Program-made: the position numbers and the translations under genes | Assembly (NCBI RefSeq): GCF_024733555.1 | Contig: NZ_JANIOF010000002.1 | Location: 310,001 to 374,000 of the forward strand | From: Paenibacillus sp. SC116 | GTDB lineage: Bacteria; Bacillota; Bacilli; Paenibacillales; Paenibacillaceae | Direction of reading: 5' to 3' | DNA length: 64,000 nucleotides | The notes under the pieces: generated by a model | The model's database searches: none | The model's input: only the letters and a program-made list of their open reading frames with translations | Told to the model about the DNA's origin: nothing | In this document: in pieces, positions 41,944 to 52,676 of the stretch | Numbering within the stretch: the first letter of the stretch is position 1 | Layout of the letters: each line of letters begins with the position of its first letter

Positions 41944-42434
41944 GCGTACGTTTCTCCTTTACTACGAAAATGAATGTAATGATTGATGTAATCAGGTAAT
42001 GGAATGTATCAGTAACGTAACTGAAATCTTATTTAAAGGGCTTCCTTTTGATTTAATGTGATTCGCTGCATTCTATTAGTAAATAAACATGGTTGGGCAA
42101 ATTTAATCTGTGACGGGAATGCTTACGGAAGGTTGGTGTAAATGAAAAGAGAAGGTTGCTTGAAGGAGTTGGATATATAGGGTTGAACATATTCAATGGT
42201 ATCACAAACGGTTTCGTTTAACTGACTGGTGGTTCAATAACTATGGTATAGTTGTAGTGTTATAAGAAATGATAACAGAAAATAGAAAAATAATCATGTC
42301 GATATTGCATCAACACTGCATACAGGGAAATGTTCGGTGATTGGTGATTAGGGGTCAGTTAAGCTTGGTGAAAAGGTGTGTAATAGATTTATCGGTGCAG
42401 AGGGTCAATAAATAAAGGGGGATAGTCGAGAAAT
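41944..42434. other. 491-base gap without a recognised gene
   Basis: AT-rich gap between the lipoprotein and the MFS gene. It contains a small palindrome, AAACG-N4-CGTTT (about 42206-42219), about 215 bases before the MFS start, which could be an operator, but no regulator gene is adjacent. A TATAGT element near 42245 could be a -10. Nothing else is visible. Confidence 0.3.
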
Positions 42435-43976
42435 ATGGTAATGAATCAAAGTCACAATAAGCTCCCATTCGTCGTGGCTGGATTGCTGCTTGGTATATTA
42501 ATGTCTGCGATGGATAACACAATCGTCGCGTCCGCAATGCCAACGATTCTGGCTGATATCGGCGGTGCAGGTGGCTGGGAGAAGTTTGTCTGGGTAACCT
42601 CGGCTTATATTGTTGCTACAATGGCGGGGATGCCGATATTCGGCAAACTATCTGATATGTTTGGCCGCAAACGATTTTACATATTTGGTCTATTGATGTT
42701 TTTGTTAGGTAGTATATTGTGCGGAACGGCTAACAGCATCGAGATGTTGGCGGTATACCGTGTTATTCAAGGGATTGGCGGCGGTGCGCTCGTACCGATT
42801 GCTTTCACAATTATTTTTGATATATTCCCACCAGAGAAGCGCGGTAAAATGACAGGGCTTTTTGGTGCCGTGTTCGGTACTTCTAGTGTGATGGGTCCAC
42901 TGCTTGGTGCTTACATTACGGACTTCTGGGGCTGGGAGTGGATCTTCTATATTAATTTACCGCTCGGTATTGTTTCGTTCTGGTTCATTATGCAGTTCTA
43001 CAAGGAAACTTCACCGACAAAGAAGCAGCAGATCGATTGGGCAGGCGCATTTACGCTTATTATCGCAGTGGTCAGCCTCATGTTCGCGCTTGAGCTTGGC
43101 GGTAAAACCTATGCGTGGAACTCTATGCCGATTATTAGTTTGTTCGTAGTATTTGCGATGTTTTTGGCTCTGTTTCTATGGATTGAGACAAGGGCAAAGG
43201 AACCGATTATTACGTTCTCGCTGTTTAAACGAAGGCTGTTTGCAACGAGCCAATGCATTGGCTTCTTGTATGGGATGATTTTCGTATTCGCTGTTGTCTA
43301 TATTCCGATGTTTGTTCAAGGTGTGTATGGAGGGACAGCTACGAATAGCGGCCTCATTTTGACACCGATGATGCTCGGTTCGGTTGTAACGAGTACAGCA
43401 GCAGGCATTCTTTTGTCTAGACTTAGATTCCGTTCGCTTATGGTCGTATCGGGTATCTTATTGGCAGCAGGGATTGGTCTGTTAAGTACGTTGTCGCCTG
43501 ATACTCCTCGCACGTTGATGACGTTGTACATGGTACTGACGGGGATGGGGGTTGGATTCTCATTTTCACTTATCAGTTTGGCCTCCGTTCATGGAATGGA
43601 CTTTAATCAGCGTGGAACCGCAAATGCAACGCAATCGTTCTTCCGTTCGTTGGGGATGACGCTTGGTATTACGTTATTTGGAGCGGTGCAGTCTGCTTTG
43701 TTTAATCGCAGCATTTCACAAGCAATGCCTAGTACAGAGGCGATGCAAGGGATCGATGCTCAAGTATTGTTGGCGGAGGAGACGCGCAAGCAAATTCCGC
43801 CTGATGTGTATGAGCAGTTGATTAACAGCTTGGCAGAGTCGATTAGCGGTACGTTCGGATGGATTCTCGTTCCTGTTGTCCTTGCGCTTATCTCGATTGC
43901 GCTTATGGGCGGAGAACACATTCAGGCGGAGAAGCCAGAGCGTGACAAGAGAGCTAAGGCATCTAACGTTAGCTAA
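42435..43976 (+). CDS. MFS transporter, DHA2 (EmrB/QacA) family
   Basis: The 513-residue membrane protein has 14 predicted helices. The first contains the DHA2 motif LLGILMSAMDNTIVASAMPTI, followed by the A-type loop FGKLSDMFGRKRFY, and GGGALVPIAFTIIFDIFPPEKRGKMTG. These drug:proton antiporters export hydrophobic compounds. ATG 42435 is chosen (42441 is possible), with a GGGGG stretch somewhat far upstream. A terminator follows at 44068-44118. Confidence 0.9.
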   Translation: MVMNQSHNKLPFVVAGLLLGILMSAMDNTIVASAMPTILADIGGAGGWEKFVWVTSAYIVATMAGMPIFGKLSDMFGRKRFYIFGLLMFLLGSILCGTANSIEMLAVYRVIQGIGGGALVPIAFTIIFDIFPPEKRGKMTGLFGAVFGTSSVMGPLLGAYITDFWGWEWIFYINLPLGIVSFWFIMQFYKETSPTKKQQIDWAGAFTLIIAVVSLMFALELGGKTYAWNSMPIISLFVVFAMFLALFLWIETRAKEPIITFSLFKRRLFATSQCIGFLYGMIFVFAVVYIPMFVQGVYGGTATNSGLILTPMMLGSVVTSTAAGILLSRLRFRSLMVVSGILLAAGIGLLSTLSPDTPRTLMTLYMVLTGMGVGFSFSLISLASVHGMDFNQRGTANATQSFFRSLGMTLGITLFGAVQSALFNRSISQAMPSTEAMQGIDAQVLLAEETRKQIPPDVYEQLINSLAESISGTFGWILVPVVLALISIALMGGEHIQAEKPERDKRAKASNVS

Positions 43977-44067
43977 CAAAATCTAACGCAATAATGTAAT
44001 GTATTAACGCAAATAACGAAGCTGGCTTGCTTATCATGTACAACACTGATAGGTAGATCTAAACATA

Positions 44068-44118
44068 AAAGTGCTGAGTCCCGAGAAGATTGAATCGTAT
44101 CTTGGGACTCAGCACTTT
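44068..44118. terminator. Bidirectional terminator
   Basis: Arms 44068-44082 and 44104-44118 are 15-base perfect complements (AAAGTGCTGAGTCCC type) followed by T/A tracts on both sides. It separates the MFS gene from the convergent antiporter gene. Confidence 0.85.
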
Positions 44119-44152
44119 TTATTTTGTATAAATGCAATAGTATTCGATTATT

Positions 44153-45505
44153 CTACAGCACCATTGCGGCAATAAAGCCGAAGATGAGCAGTGGGATATT
44201 GTAGTGCAGGAAAGTTGGCACACAGGTATCCCAGATGTGATCGTGCTGTCCATCGGCACTTAAGCCGGCGGTTGGACCGAGCGTACTGTCTGACGCAGGG
44301 GAACCCGCATCGCCAAGTGCTGCGGCTGTGCCGATAAGCGAAATCGTAGCCAGCGGGCTAAAGCCCAGCTCCATGCACAGTGGTACAAATACAGTCGCGA
44401 TCAGCGGGATCGTCGAGAATGACGAGCCGATCCCCATCGTTACAAGCAGGCCGATGAGCAGCATCAGAATGGCTGCAATGGCGCGGTTGTCGCCTACATA
44501 AGCGACAGATGTTTCTACTAGCGCGTCGATGTCTCCTGTCGCGCGCAGGACGGCAGCTAAGCCAGCGGCGGACATCATGACGAAGCCGATGTAAGACATC
44601 GAGCGCATGCCGTCCGTGAAGACGCGCTCTGCACGTTGACGCGTCATCAGGCGTGCCAACATGAGCACGCCAAGCCCAGCTCCGGCTCCGGCAATCATAG
44701 AGCCGGTCGCCAACTGCGTGGCAAGCATCGCGGCAATGGATGCGAGGCCTGCCACCGTGCGACGTCGAGCGCCTGGCAGCTGCGCTGCGCTCGAGTCGCG
44801 CTCGTCAACAGCGTCAGTAGGCTGTGCCACCGCTGTTGACGAATAGCTGCGCGGACGGCGGTAGGACACGCCGATCGCGACAAGCAGCCCGGCGACCATG
44901 CCCAACGCCGGAATCCACATCGCCTGCGGCAGCAAGCTGGCGTCTACAGCGAGACCGTTCTGCGTCATATTTTTCGCAACAATGTCGTGAAAGATCGCCC
45001 CGAATCCGGCTGGAATTAGCATATACGGCATAATTAAGCCGAACGTCAACGCGGATGCAATAGCGCGTCGATCCACGCGCATTTCATTCCAGATAACTAA
45101 CATCGGTGGAATGAGAATCGGAATAAAGGCGATATGAATCGGTATGACATTTTGCGATAGGCTCGCAATAAAGGCAACGGCGAGCAGCATGAGTACGATG
45201 GTTGTCGTACGGCGTGAACTTCCCTGTTGGGTAGAGCGTCCGAGCAGCTTGCGCGCTCCATGCACCAACTGGGAAGGTAGACCTGTCTCGGTTAAGCCTG
45301 CAGCGAAAGCGCCAAGTAAAGCGTAACTTACAGCTATCGTGGCGCTATCAGCAAGGCCCGTCGTAAAGGTCTCAATGGTAGTGGCCCAGGATAAGCCTCC
45401 TGCAATGCCGCCAACAGCCGCTGCGATCAAGAGTGCGAATACGACTTGGACTCGGAATAAGCTTATAATGAAAAGAACAGCTAGTGATAATAGTACAGCA
45501 TTCAT
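44153..45505 (-). CDS. Na+/H+ antiporter family protein (YuiF-like)
   Basis: The 450-residue polytopic protein has about 11 helices. Distinct segments include ASLSQNVIPIHIAFIPILIPP, GIGSSFSTIPLIATVFVPLC and the end motif GDAGSPASDSTLGPTAGLSADGQHDHIWDTCVPTFLHYNIPL, typical of the NhaC-superfamily YuiF group. A loop of about 40 Ala/Ser/Arg-rich residues sits in the middle. GGGTGA precedes the ATG. Whether it moves sodium or an amino acid is not clear. Confidence 0.85.
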   Translation of the reverse strand: MNAVLLSLAVLFIISLFRVQVVFALLIAAAVGGIAGGLSWATTIETFTTGLADSATIAVSYALLGAFAAGLTETGLPSQLVHGARKLLGRSTQQGSSRRTTTIVLMLLAVAFIASLSQNVIPIHIAFIPILIPPMLVIWNEMRVDRRAIASALTFGLIMPYMLIPAGFGAIFHDIVAKNMTQNGLAVDASLLPQAMWIPALGMVAGLLVAIGVSYRRPRSYSSTAVAQPTDAVDERDSSAAQLPGARRRTVAGLASIAAMLATQLATGSMIAGAGAGLGVLMLARLMTRQRAERVFTDGMRSMSYIGFVMMSAAGLAAVLRATGDIDALVETSVAYVGDNRAIAAILMLLIGLLVTMGIGSSFSTIPLIATVFVPLCMELGFSPLATISLIGTAAALGDAGSPASDSTLGPTAGLSADGQHDHIWDTCVPTFLHYNIPLLIFGFIAAMVL

Positions 45506-45826
45506 AGAAAATCACCCGTCTTGTAAGAGTATGAAGGTCATGTATACATAAAATAAAAGATTCAACGACATGGAAATAGAATTGAGATTCGCGTTTGTTT
45601 GCTAATACATTACCACTTTACCAAGATGAAGTAAAGGGTGGAATATGATTATAGTTACTTATTATCTCTCCAATCTCCTTTTTTAAGCACAGATAATGCC
45701 AAATGCACACACCCATATACGTCTAGAGATGGAGACAGAAACGATGCTATCGATGTATTGATGTTTATTTATGTTATGGGTAAACTTATGTTCTATTGTT
45801 ATTGGAAATAGAGTGGGGGGACTCAA
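45506..45826. other. 321-base gap without a recognised gene
   Basis: This divergent intergenic region between the antiporter and MFS genes should hold both promoters. I see no operator palindrome, riboswitch or terminator. Confidence 0.3.
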
Positions 45827-47092
45827 ATGAATCAAGCAGCAGCACCTTCAGCAGCTAGTTTGTTTAGCAATCGCTTCGTGCAGGCGATTATGCTGGCGGG
45901 GTTATTTATGCAGTTGGGAATATGGATACGGAACTTTGCTGTTCTGCTATACGTCGTCGAGAAGACGAACAATGACCCGATAGCGTTGTCACTCGTTTCG
46001 GTGGTGGAATTTGCGCCTATTTTTATATTTTCTTTCATTGGTGGTGCTTTTGCAGACCGGTGGCGTCCAAAACGAACGATGATTTGGTGTGACGTATTAA
46101 GTGCGATCTCTGTTTTTGTTGTATTGTTTACGATCATAAACGGCTCATGGGAAGCTGTATTTTTCACAACCTTTGTATCAGCGATTCTTTCACAGTTCTC
46201 GCAACCTTCATCCATGAAGCTGTTCAAGCTGCACGTACCTGAGCAGCTATTGCAAGCAGGAATGTCCATCTTTCAGACCATGGTTGCTCTGTTTATGGTT
46301 GCTGGGCCTGCTATTGGTACCATTATATATGAACAATATGGCATTCAAACTTCATTAATTATTACCGGTTTCTTGTTTTTACTTTCAGCGGTGGCGCTGT
46401 TATTTCTGCCAGCTGATCGTGAGGAAGAAAAGAAGGAAGCGAATACGTCCCTGCGTTATGAATTGATGGAAGGGGCTCGTTATGTATGGAATAGCTCCAT
46501 TCTTAAACCTTTAATGGCTTGCTTTGCGATGGCTGGTTTGGCGATTGGTCTAATTCAACCCTTAGGTATCCTAGTCGTTACAGAGCAGTTGGGGCTTCCA
46601 AAAGGGCACTTGCAATATTTATTGATGGTCAATGGCGGTGCGATGCTAATCGGTGGAGCATTAGCAATGATGATGTCTAAGCGCCTTCAGCCGCAGCATA
46701 TGCTTGCAATCGGCATGGCGGTCAGCTCGATTGTGTTAGTTGTTATCGGTGTATCTCATCTGTGGTGGCTGACCTTAACTGCGCAGTTCTTAAGTGGACT
46801 TTTTCTTCCTGCAATCCAGATCGGTATCAATACGTTGATTCTTAAAAATACAGAGTCCAGTTTTATAGGCCGAGTCAACGGTATTTTAAGTCCGATGTTT
46901 ATGGGAGCGATGGTTATTACGATGTCGCTGGCGGGTGTAGCAAAGAGTGTGCTGCCATTGTCTGCTATGTACGCCATTTCATCTGTGCTATTTATTATCG
47001 GTATCTTGTCTATTATTTCTATTCTACGTATGCGAGCGCCAGTGCAAGTAGAGGAGCTGGCAGGGAAGGCTGCCATCGCAAATACAAAGTAA
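45827..47092 (+). CDS. MFS transporter (macrolide-efflux-like)
   Basis: The 421-residue protein has 12 predicted helices and the N-terminal pattern FVQAIMLAGLFMQLGIWIRNFAVLLYVVEKTNNDP, with FIGGAFADRWRPKRTMIW, of the MFS_3 group that includes macrolide and other efflux pumps. GAGTGGGGGG precedes the ATG. The substrate is unknown; no antibiotic-linked leader peptide was seen. Confidence 0.85.
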   Translation: MNQAAAPSAASLFSNRFVQAIMLAGLFMQLGIWIRNFAVLLYVVEKTNNDPIALSLVSVVEFAPIFIFSFIGGAFADRWRPKRTMIWCDVLSAISVFVVLFTIINGSWEAVFFTTFVSAILSQFSQPSSMKLFKLHVPEQLLQAGMSIFQTMVALFMVAGPAIGTIIYEQYGIQTSLIITGFLFLLSAVALLFLPADREEEKKEANTSLRYELMEGARYVWNSSILKPLMACFAMAGLAIGLIQPLGILVVTEQLGLPKGHLQYLLMVNGGAMLIGGALAMMMSKRLQPQHMLAIGMAVSSIVLVVIGVSHLWWLTLTAQFLSGLFLPAIQIGINTLILKNTESSFIGRVNGILSPMFMGAMVITMSLAGVAKSVLPLSAMYAISSVLFIIGILSIISILRMRAPVQVEELAGKAAIANTK

Positions 47093-47261
47093 TAAGTAAT
47101 CGGCATTTGTGATGGCATTCTGCTGTGTGCTTATGAGTAATGTCTACTCTAGGAAGACAAATTTCCACAAGGAACGATTGACTTTTTAGCGCCAGCGAGC
47201 ACATAATAGGGATTAATAACTTGAGTAAAACAGGAATGAATTACCTTTATAGTTGCATGTA

Positions 47262-47661
47262 CTATCGGTTGTCCATGATAACCCAACATCCCGCAGTGAT
47301 GAACTGCGCTGGAGATTCAATATGGTTGAAGAGACTAGGTGTGTCAGCGGGAAGTCTACAGAGAGCCGACGGTTGGTGTAAGTCGGTGACGGAAGCAGAT
47401 ACATATCCTCTCTGACATGCTGCGCTGAATGAGTCGTACCTGTATAAGGAAGACAGTAAGTGCAGACGGCAAATCCCACGTTATCGGGATAGCGCTAATG
47501 CGCAACGGAGTGTCGCAGATCGGAACGGCAGCTTCATCTCATGGAACCTAGAATATCTGGCTATGCTGGAACGCTAGATTCCTTATGTTGAAGTTGGAGA
47601 TGTGCGGAACAAGGGTGGTACCACGAGATCAGCTCGTCCCTTTTTAGGGGCGAGTTTTTTT
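47262..47661 (+). promoter_or_regulatory. T-box leader of ilvA
   Basis: The T-box sequence AGGGTGGTACCACG (47612-47625) is followed by a terminator hairpin, CTCGTCCC/GGGGCGAG (47633-47654), with seven T. A CCCACGTTATCGGG stem near 47475 is also typical of T-boxes. The first part folds into a long stem I. Candidate isoleucine specifiers (ATC at 47405-47407, ATA at 47399-47401) lie in the right region but were not proved by folding. The next gene, threonine dehydratase, supports tRNA-Ile control. Confidence 0.88.
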
Positions 47662-47776
47662 GTACTCTTTTATATAGATAATGTACGTATTTTATGCAGC
47701 AAAGGCAAAGAACTAGGCATTTCAAAATGTGATGGCAGGCATACACAGATATAGGATGGAGAAGGAGAGACAGAAG

Positions 47777-49030
47777 ATGACGACTACGACTGGAATGATG
47801 GAACATATCGTACGTGCCCATCACGTATTAAAAGAAGTAATTGTACGGACTCCGCTTCAGCGGGATTCGATATTGTCCGCTCGATATGATTGCAATGTGT
47901 ATTTAAAGCGTGAAGATTTACAGATTGTACGTTCATTTAAAATTCGTGGAGCCTATAATAAAATTCGCCATCTCTCCCAAAATGAGCTGGATCGAGGCAT
48001 CGTATGTGCTAGTGCGGGCAATCACGCGCAGGGAGTAGCATACTCCTGTCAAGCCCTACAGATTCAAGGAACGATTGTTATGCCAAGTACGACACCTAGT
48101 CAAAAAGTCAGCCAAGTAAAGCGATTCGGTGGCTCCTATGTTACCGTTGTCCTAACTGGAGATACGTATGATGACGCCTACGAAAATGCAATGAGCATTT
48201 GCAATGAACAGGGAATGACATTTATTCATCCATTCGATGACACCCATATTGTGGCGGGCAATGGTACCGTCGGTATGGAAATTATGGAGTCATTAGATGT
48301 TCCTGCTGACCTCGTGTTCGTTACAATCGGCGGTGGAGGTTTAGCAGCAGGTGTCGGTACCTATGTGAAAATGATAAGCCCAAATACAAAGGTCGTTGGT
48401 GTTGAACCGAAGGGTGCTGCCTCAATGACAGCATCGCTTGCAGAGAAGCAAGTCGTTACCTTGGATCAGATCGACAAGTTCGTCGATGGTGCAGCCGTGA
48501 AACGAGTTGGACAACTGAACTACGATATCTGTGAAAATGTATTGGATGATGTCATTCATGTTCCTGAGGGTAAAGTATGTACAACGATACTGAAGCTGTA
48601 TAACGAGAGCGCTATCGTCGTTGAACCAGCGGGTGCACTGTCGATTGCGGCGCTTGATCTGTATAAGGATCAAATTAAAGGTAAAAATGTCGTCTGTGTC
48701 ATTAGCGGCGGCAATAATGATATAGATCGTATGCAAGAGATTAAAGAGCGTTCACTTATTTATGAAGGATTGAAGCATTACTTCACGATTAACTTTCCGC
48801 AGCGTGCAGGTGCACTTCGTGAATTTTTGCAACATGTATTAGGTCCAGATGATGATATTACACGTTTTGAGTATCATAAGAAGCATAATAAAGATAATGG
48901 AGCAGCCGTTGTGGGCATTGAATTGAAGCATGCCGATGATTATACATTGCTGATTGATCGGATGAATAAGAAGGGGCTCGATTACGTTGAGCTGAACAAA
49001 AATCCGCTTCTGTTTGATTTGCTCGTATAA
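47777..49030 (+). CDS. ilvA: Threonine dehydratase (biosynthetic)
   Basis: The 417-residue PLP enzyme converts threonine to 2-oxobutanoate, the first step of isoleucine synthesis. The PLP Lys lies in REDLQIVRSFKIRGAYNKI, the phosphate loop in TIGGGGLAAGVGTY, and ASAGNHAQGVAYS is also present. A single ACT-like regulatory domain follows from about residue 330 (YFTINFPQRAGALREFLQHVLGPDDDI). ATG 47777 follows AAGGAGA at a good distance. A T-box leader lies upstream, so it should respond to uncharged tRNA-Ile. Confidence 0.92.
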   Translation: MTTTTGMMEHIVRAHHVLKEVIVRTPLQRDSILSARYDCNVYLKREDLQIVRSFKIRGAYNKIRHLSQNELDRGIVCASAGNHAQGVAYSCQALQIQGTIVMPSTTPSQKVSQVKRFGGSYVTVVLTGDTYDDAYENAMSICNEQGMTFIHPFDDTHIVAGNGTVGMEIMESLDVPADLVFVTIGGGGLAAGVGTYVKMISPNTKVVGVEPKGAASMTASLAEKQVVTLDQIDKFVDGAAVKRVGQLNYDICENVLDDVIHVPEGKVCTTILKLYNESAIVVEPAGALSIAALDLYKDQIKGKNVVCVISGGNNDIDRMQEIKERSLIYEGLKHYFTINFPQRAGALREFLQHVLGPDDDITRFEYHKKHNKDNGAAVVGIELKHADDYTLLIDRMNKKGLDYVELNKNPLLFDLLV

Positions 49031-49045
49031 AAGGTTGATCGTTAT

Positions 49046-49070
49046 CCCCCTCAGAGTTGAACTGAGGGGG
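49046..49070 (+). terminator. Terminator-like hairpin after ilvA
   Basis: Perfect arms CCCCCTCAG (49046-49054) and CTGAGGGGG (49062-49070) with a 7-base loop, but only GTTTGACG after it. It lies 15 bases past the ilvA stop. Confidence 0.55.
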
Positions 49071-49122
49071 GTTTGACGTTATATTTATGTAACAAAGGTT
49101 TATTAGACAGAGAGGTTGATTT

Positions 49123-50793
49123 ATGGTGGAAACTCCGAGCGCATCGAATTTTATACGCAATATTATCGTAAATGATTTGAAGGAAGGCAACGTGGACGGC
49201 ATCGTTACTCGCTTCCCGCCTGAACCGAACGGCTATTTGCATATCGGCCACGCGAAGTCGATCTGCTTGAACTTTGAACTAGCGAAAGAGTTCAAGGGCC
49301 GTGTGCATTTACGCTTCGACGATACGAATCCATTGAAGGAAGATACAGAATATGTAGAGTCCATCAAGGAAGATGTAAAGTGGCTCGGGTTTGACTGGGA
49401 CGGACTATTCTTCGCTTCTGATTACTTCGAAGAAATGTATGCACGTGCGGTTCTTCTTATTAAAAAGGGAAAAGCATTCGTATGTGATTTGAATGCGGAT
49501 GAAATGCGTGAAATGCGTGGTACATTGACGCAGCCAGGTAAGAACAGTCCATATCGTGACCGTTCAGTAGAAGAAAATCTTGATCTGTTCCAACGTATGC
49601 GTAACGGCGAGTTCGGCAATGGTGAAAAGGTGCTCCGTGCGAAGATTGATATGGCTTCACCGAATATCAACTTCCGTGATCCTGTTATTTATCGAATTGC
49701 ACATGCAACGCACCACAATACAGGTGATGCTTGGTGCATCTATCCGATGTATGCATTCGCTCATCCATTGGAAGACGCAATCGAAAGCGTAACGCATTCG
49801 ATCTGTACACTGGAGTTTGAAGATCAACGTCCATTCTATGACTGGGTTGTTGCAGAAACAGAAATGGTGAGCACACCGCATCAATATGAATTCGCTCGCT
49901 TGAACATCACGAATACCGTCATGAGTAAGCGTAAGTTGAAGCAGCTCGTTGATGAGGGTGTTGTTGACGGTTGGGACGATCCGCGCATGCCTACGATTTC
50001 CGGCTTGCGTCGCCGTGGCTTCACACCAGAATCCATTCGCAATTTCTGCCGCGAGATCGGTGTAACGAAGTCTGACAGCACGGTTGATTCCAAGTATTTG
50101 GATCACTTTATCCGTGAGGACTTGAAGCTAAAAGCTCCTCGTACGATGGGTGTTTTGAAACCGTTGAAAGTTGTTATTACAAACTATCCAGAAGGCCAAG
50201 TGGAGTGGTTGGATGCTGAAGTAAATCCTGAAGTTCCTGAAATGGGTATGCGTCAAATTCCGTTCTCACGTGAAATTTACATTGAGCAAGATGATTTCAT
50301 GGAGAACCCACCAGCGAAATATTTCCGCTTGTTCCCTGGTAATGAAGTGCGTCTAAAGCATGCTTACTTCATTAAGTGCAACGACTTTATTAAAGACGAG
50401 AACGGCAACGTAACAGAAATCCACTGTACGTATGATGTAGAAACGAAGTCAGGCAGCGGATTTACTGGCCGTAAAGTAAAAGGAACGATTCATTGGGTTG
50501 AAGCGACGCATGCTGTACCAGCGGAGTTCCGTTTGTATGAGCCGCTTATTCTTGATGAAACTGAGGAAGAAGCTACTGAAGAGACAACATTCCTTGATCG
50601 CATCAACCCGAATTCGATGGTTGTTGACCAAGGTTTCATAGAGCCGAATTTGAAGGATATTCAGCCGCATGATAAGTTGCAATTTTTCCGTCACGGCTAC
50701 TTCAATGCTGATTCGAAGTATACGAAGGACGGTAAGATCGTATTTAACTTAATCGTATCGTTGAAGAGTTCCTTCCAATTGCCGAAGAACTAA
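49123..50793 (+). CDS. glnS: Glutamine-tRNA ligase
   Basis: The 556-residue class I synthetase has [22 protein letters not shown] (HIGH at 40-43) and the KMSK-type loop [10 protein letters not shown] near 266-275. The [10 protein letters not shown] segment and C-terminal anticodon-binding barrels match GlnRS, not GluRS. It charges tRNA-Gln directly. Many Gram-positive bacteria lack it and use GatCAB instead, so a GlnRS here probably traces to gene transfer, though it is known in some related lineages. AGAGAGG precedes the ATG. A strong terminator follows. Confidence 0.92.
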   Translation: MVETPSASNFIRNIIVNDLKEGNVDGIVTRFPPEPNGYLHIGHAKSICLNFELAKEFKGRVHLRFDDTNPLKEDTEYVESIKEDVKWLGFDWDGLFFASDYFEEMYARAVLLIKKGKAFVCDLNADEMREMRGTLTQPGKNSPYRDRSVEENLDLFQRMRNGEFGNGEKVLRAKIDMASPNINFRDPVIYRIAHATHHNTGDAWCIYPMYAFAHPLEDAIESVTHSICTLEFEDQRPFYDWVVAETEMVSTPHQYEFARLNITNTVMSKRKLKQLVDEGVVDGWDDPRMPTISGLRRRGFTPESIRNFCREIGVTKSDSTVDSKYLDHFIREDLKLKAPRTMGVLKPLKVVITNYPEGQVEWLDAEVNPEVPEMGMRQIPFSREIYIEQDDFMENPPAKYFRLFPGNEVRLKHAYFIKCNDFIKDENGNVTEIHCTYDVETKSGSGFTGRKVKGTIHWVEATHAVPAEFRLYEPLILDETEEEATEETTFLDRINPNSMVVDQGFIEPNLKDIQPHDKLQFFRHGYFNADSKYTKDGKIVFNLIVSLKSSFQLPKN

Positions 50794-50811
50794 ATATCAT
50801 TTTTGCTGAAG

Positions 50812-50853
50812 AGCCTTTTCTTCCTGCCTTTTGGTGGAGGAAAAGGCTTTTTT
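50812..50853 (+). terminator. Terminator after glnS
   Basis: Arms 50812-50824 and 50836-50848 pair at 12 of 13 positions, followed by a run of T. It lies about 20 bases past the stop. Confidence 0.85.
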
Positions 50854-51053
50854 TATATGTTGGAGCCCATACAGTATTCCTTGCCTTTTTGGTACTTTTC
50901 AGCAAAAGGTTCATAATTACGACGACTTCTGTATACTTTTAGGGGGAAGGAAGGCACGATAAGAGAAGGAAAATATCAAAACGTAAACACGTTGTAACCC
51001 TTCTGAATGGATATTCCGTTATAGTGGTAAGCGCAAAGGAGGATTGAGACTTC

Positions 51054-52520
51054 ATGAACGAGCATAAAGAACCGTTGGACAGGGATTCTCAGAAACAGCA
51101 TGAACCTGTAAATTCAACCCAACCTTCATCCTCTTGGTACAGCCGCTTCTTTGGTTGGGTCAAATCCCATAAACGAAAGATTGTTGCTGCGTTTGGCATG
51201 ATTTCGATTTTAATCATTGGCTTAGGAACTTACCTTGCGATGCATCTGGACGAAGCTCCGCTTCCGCATGGATATCGCGTGATGGGCATAGATGCAGGAG
51301 GATTGCAGCCTGCTGAAGTATTGGCGAAGATGAACGAACAAATTGCTGCGTTTGAAGGAATGACCGTGCAATTTGTTCCAGATCGTACAGATAATAGACT
51401 GGATCCTTTAATGGAACAGACGTTTACATTAAAAGAGCTTGGCTTTACGTTCGCAAACGAAGAAGCCACTAAACAGCTGCAGCAATGGGAAGAAGGTAAC
51501 ATCGCACACAAATGGAAGCTAGGTCGTGAATTAGCAGAGGAAAGCTTGGATATCGAGACTAGTCTTCATGTGAATCAAATGACGAGCGCTGTTCGTAAAT
51601 CGTTCGGGACTACGATTGATCGCAAACCGAAAAATGCGCAAGCCCAATACATAACACCTTTTAAAGTTACATATGAACAAGAAGTAGATGGTTGGGAATT
51701 GGATGAAGATAAGCTGGAACAGTCACTAATACAGCTTGTTAGCAAATTGAAATCACATCCCGATGTCAAACAGCCGGTGACTGTGCGGATGCCGCTTGTC
51801 ACGATACCAGCGGATTTGACAGTCAAAACATTGAAGAAGCGCAAGCCCAATGCACTGCTTGGCGAATACACAACGTTGATTGCGGATCGTGGTGACGGCC
51901 ATGCTCACAACGTACGTGCAAGTGCCAAAGCATTGAATGGCGTCGTTGTTAGTCCAAATCAGCAAATTCGTTACAGCGACATTGTAAAGGAGACAGAGGA
52001 GCAATACGGACTTCAAATCGCTCCTGTAATCGAGAATGGCCGCATGGTAGATGGGATCGGCGGGGGGATATGCCAAACGTCTACGACGATGTATAATGCA
52101 GCTTTGTTTGCGGGTATGGGGATAGTGGAACGCAACTCGCATTCGCTGCCTGTTCCGTATGTGCCGCTCGGAAGGGATGCTACGTATTCAACAGGTGGCC
52201 CCGATCTCGTGTTGTCTAATGAAACAGGCGGTGATATCGTCTGGACGACGCAAGTAAATGGCAATCGCTTAAAGGTACAAGTGTACGGTCAACAGCTCCC
52301 TGGTATTACCTATGATGTTATTACCGAACAGCGTAATAGCCCTGTCCTAAAGATAAGTAATCAAATTACGGAAAAGATAGCGCCAGAAAAGTCGAGAATT
52401 ATCGTTGATTCTTATCGCTTGAAGAAGCGGAATGGCGTCGTTGTTAATAAAGAGAGGCTGCCGCAATCTAGCTATAAGCTGCACCAAGAAGAAATTGTAG
52501 AAGAAAAAGAACGTTATTAA
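51054..52520 (+). CDS. VanW family membrane-anchored protein
   Basis: The 488-residue protein has an N-terminal cytoplasmic stretch, one membrane helix (about 42-63) and a large outside domain. The VanW core lies near 285-445, with GGGICQTSTTMYNAALFAGMGIVERNSHSLPVPYVPLGRDAT and DLVLSNETGGDIVW. VanW proteins are linked to vancomycin loci and the cell surface, but their role is not settled. AAAGGAGG precedes the ATG. No van genes are nearby. Confidence 0.87.
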   Translation: MNEHKEPLDRDSQKQHEPVNSTQPSSSWYSRFFGWVKSHKRKIVAAFGMISILIIGLGTYLAMHLDEAPLPHGYRVMGIDAGGLQPAEVLAKMNEQIAAFEGMTVQFVPDRTDNRLDPLMEQTFTLKELGFTFANEEATKQLQQWEEGNIAHKWKLGRELAEESLDIETSLHVNQMTSAVRKSFGTTIDRKPKNAQAQYITPFKVTYEQEVDGWELDEDKLEQSLIQLVSKLKSHPDVKQPVTVRMPLVTIPADLTVKTLKKRKPNALLGEYTTLIADRGDGHAHNVRASAKALNGVVVSPNQQIRYSDIVKETEEQYGLQIAPVIENGRMVDGIGGGICQTSTTMYNAALFAGMGIVERNSHSLPVPYVPLGRDATYSTGGPDLVLSNETGGDIVWTTQVNGNRLKVQVYGQQLPGITYDVITEQRNSPVLKISNQITEKIAPEKSRIIVDSYRLKKRNGVVVNKERLPQSSYKLHQEEIVEEKERY

Positions 52521-52592
52521 TTTGGCTTGGGTCTACTACTTGCTAGTCGCTTGGAACGCAGGTTATAGAAATTGAAAAGCGTATCATAAAAA

Positions 52593-52634
52593 AAGGGTTG
52601 CCCAGTCAACGAGTGTGACATGTGGGCAACCCTT
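52593..52634. terminator. Bidirectional terminator
   Basis: Perfect 12-base arms AAGGGTTGCCCA (52593-52604) and TGGGCAACCCTT (52623-52634) with an A run before and ATCATTTT after. It separates the VanW gene from the convergent hydrolase gene. Confidence 0.8.
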
Positions 52635-52676
52635 ATCATTTTGGACATTCAGATAAAAATAGCTTCTTATTAAATT

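Noticed and set aside
47221..47415. 64-codon frame upstream of ilvA
   Set aside because: It lies inside the T-box leader, whose RNA features explain the sequence.
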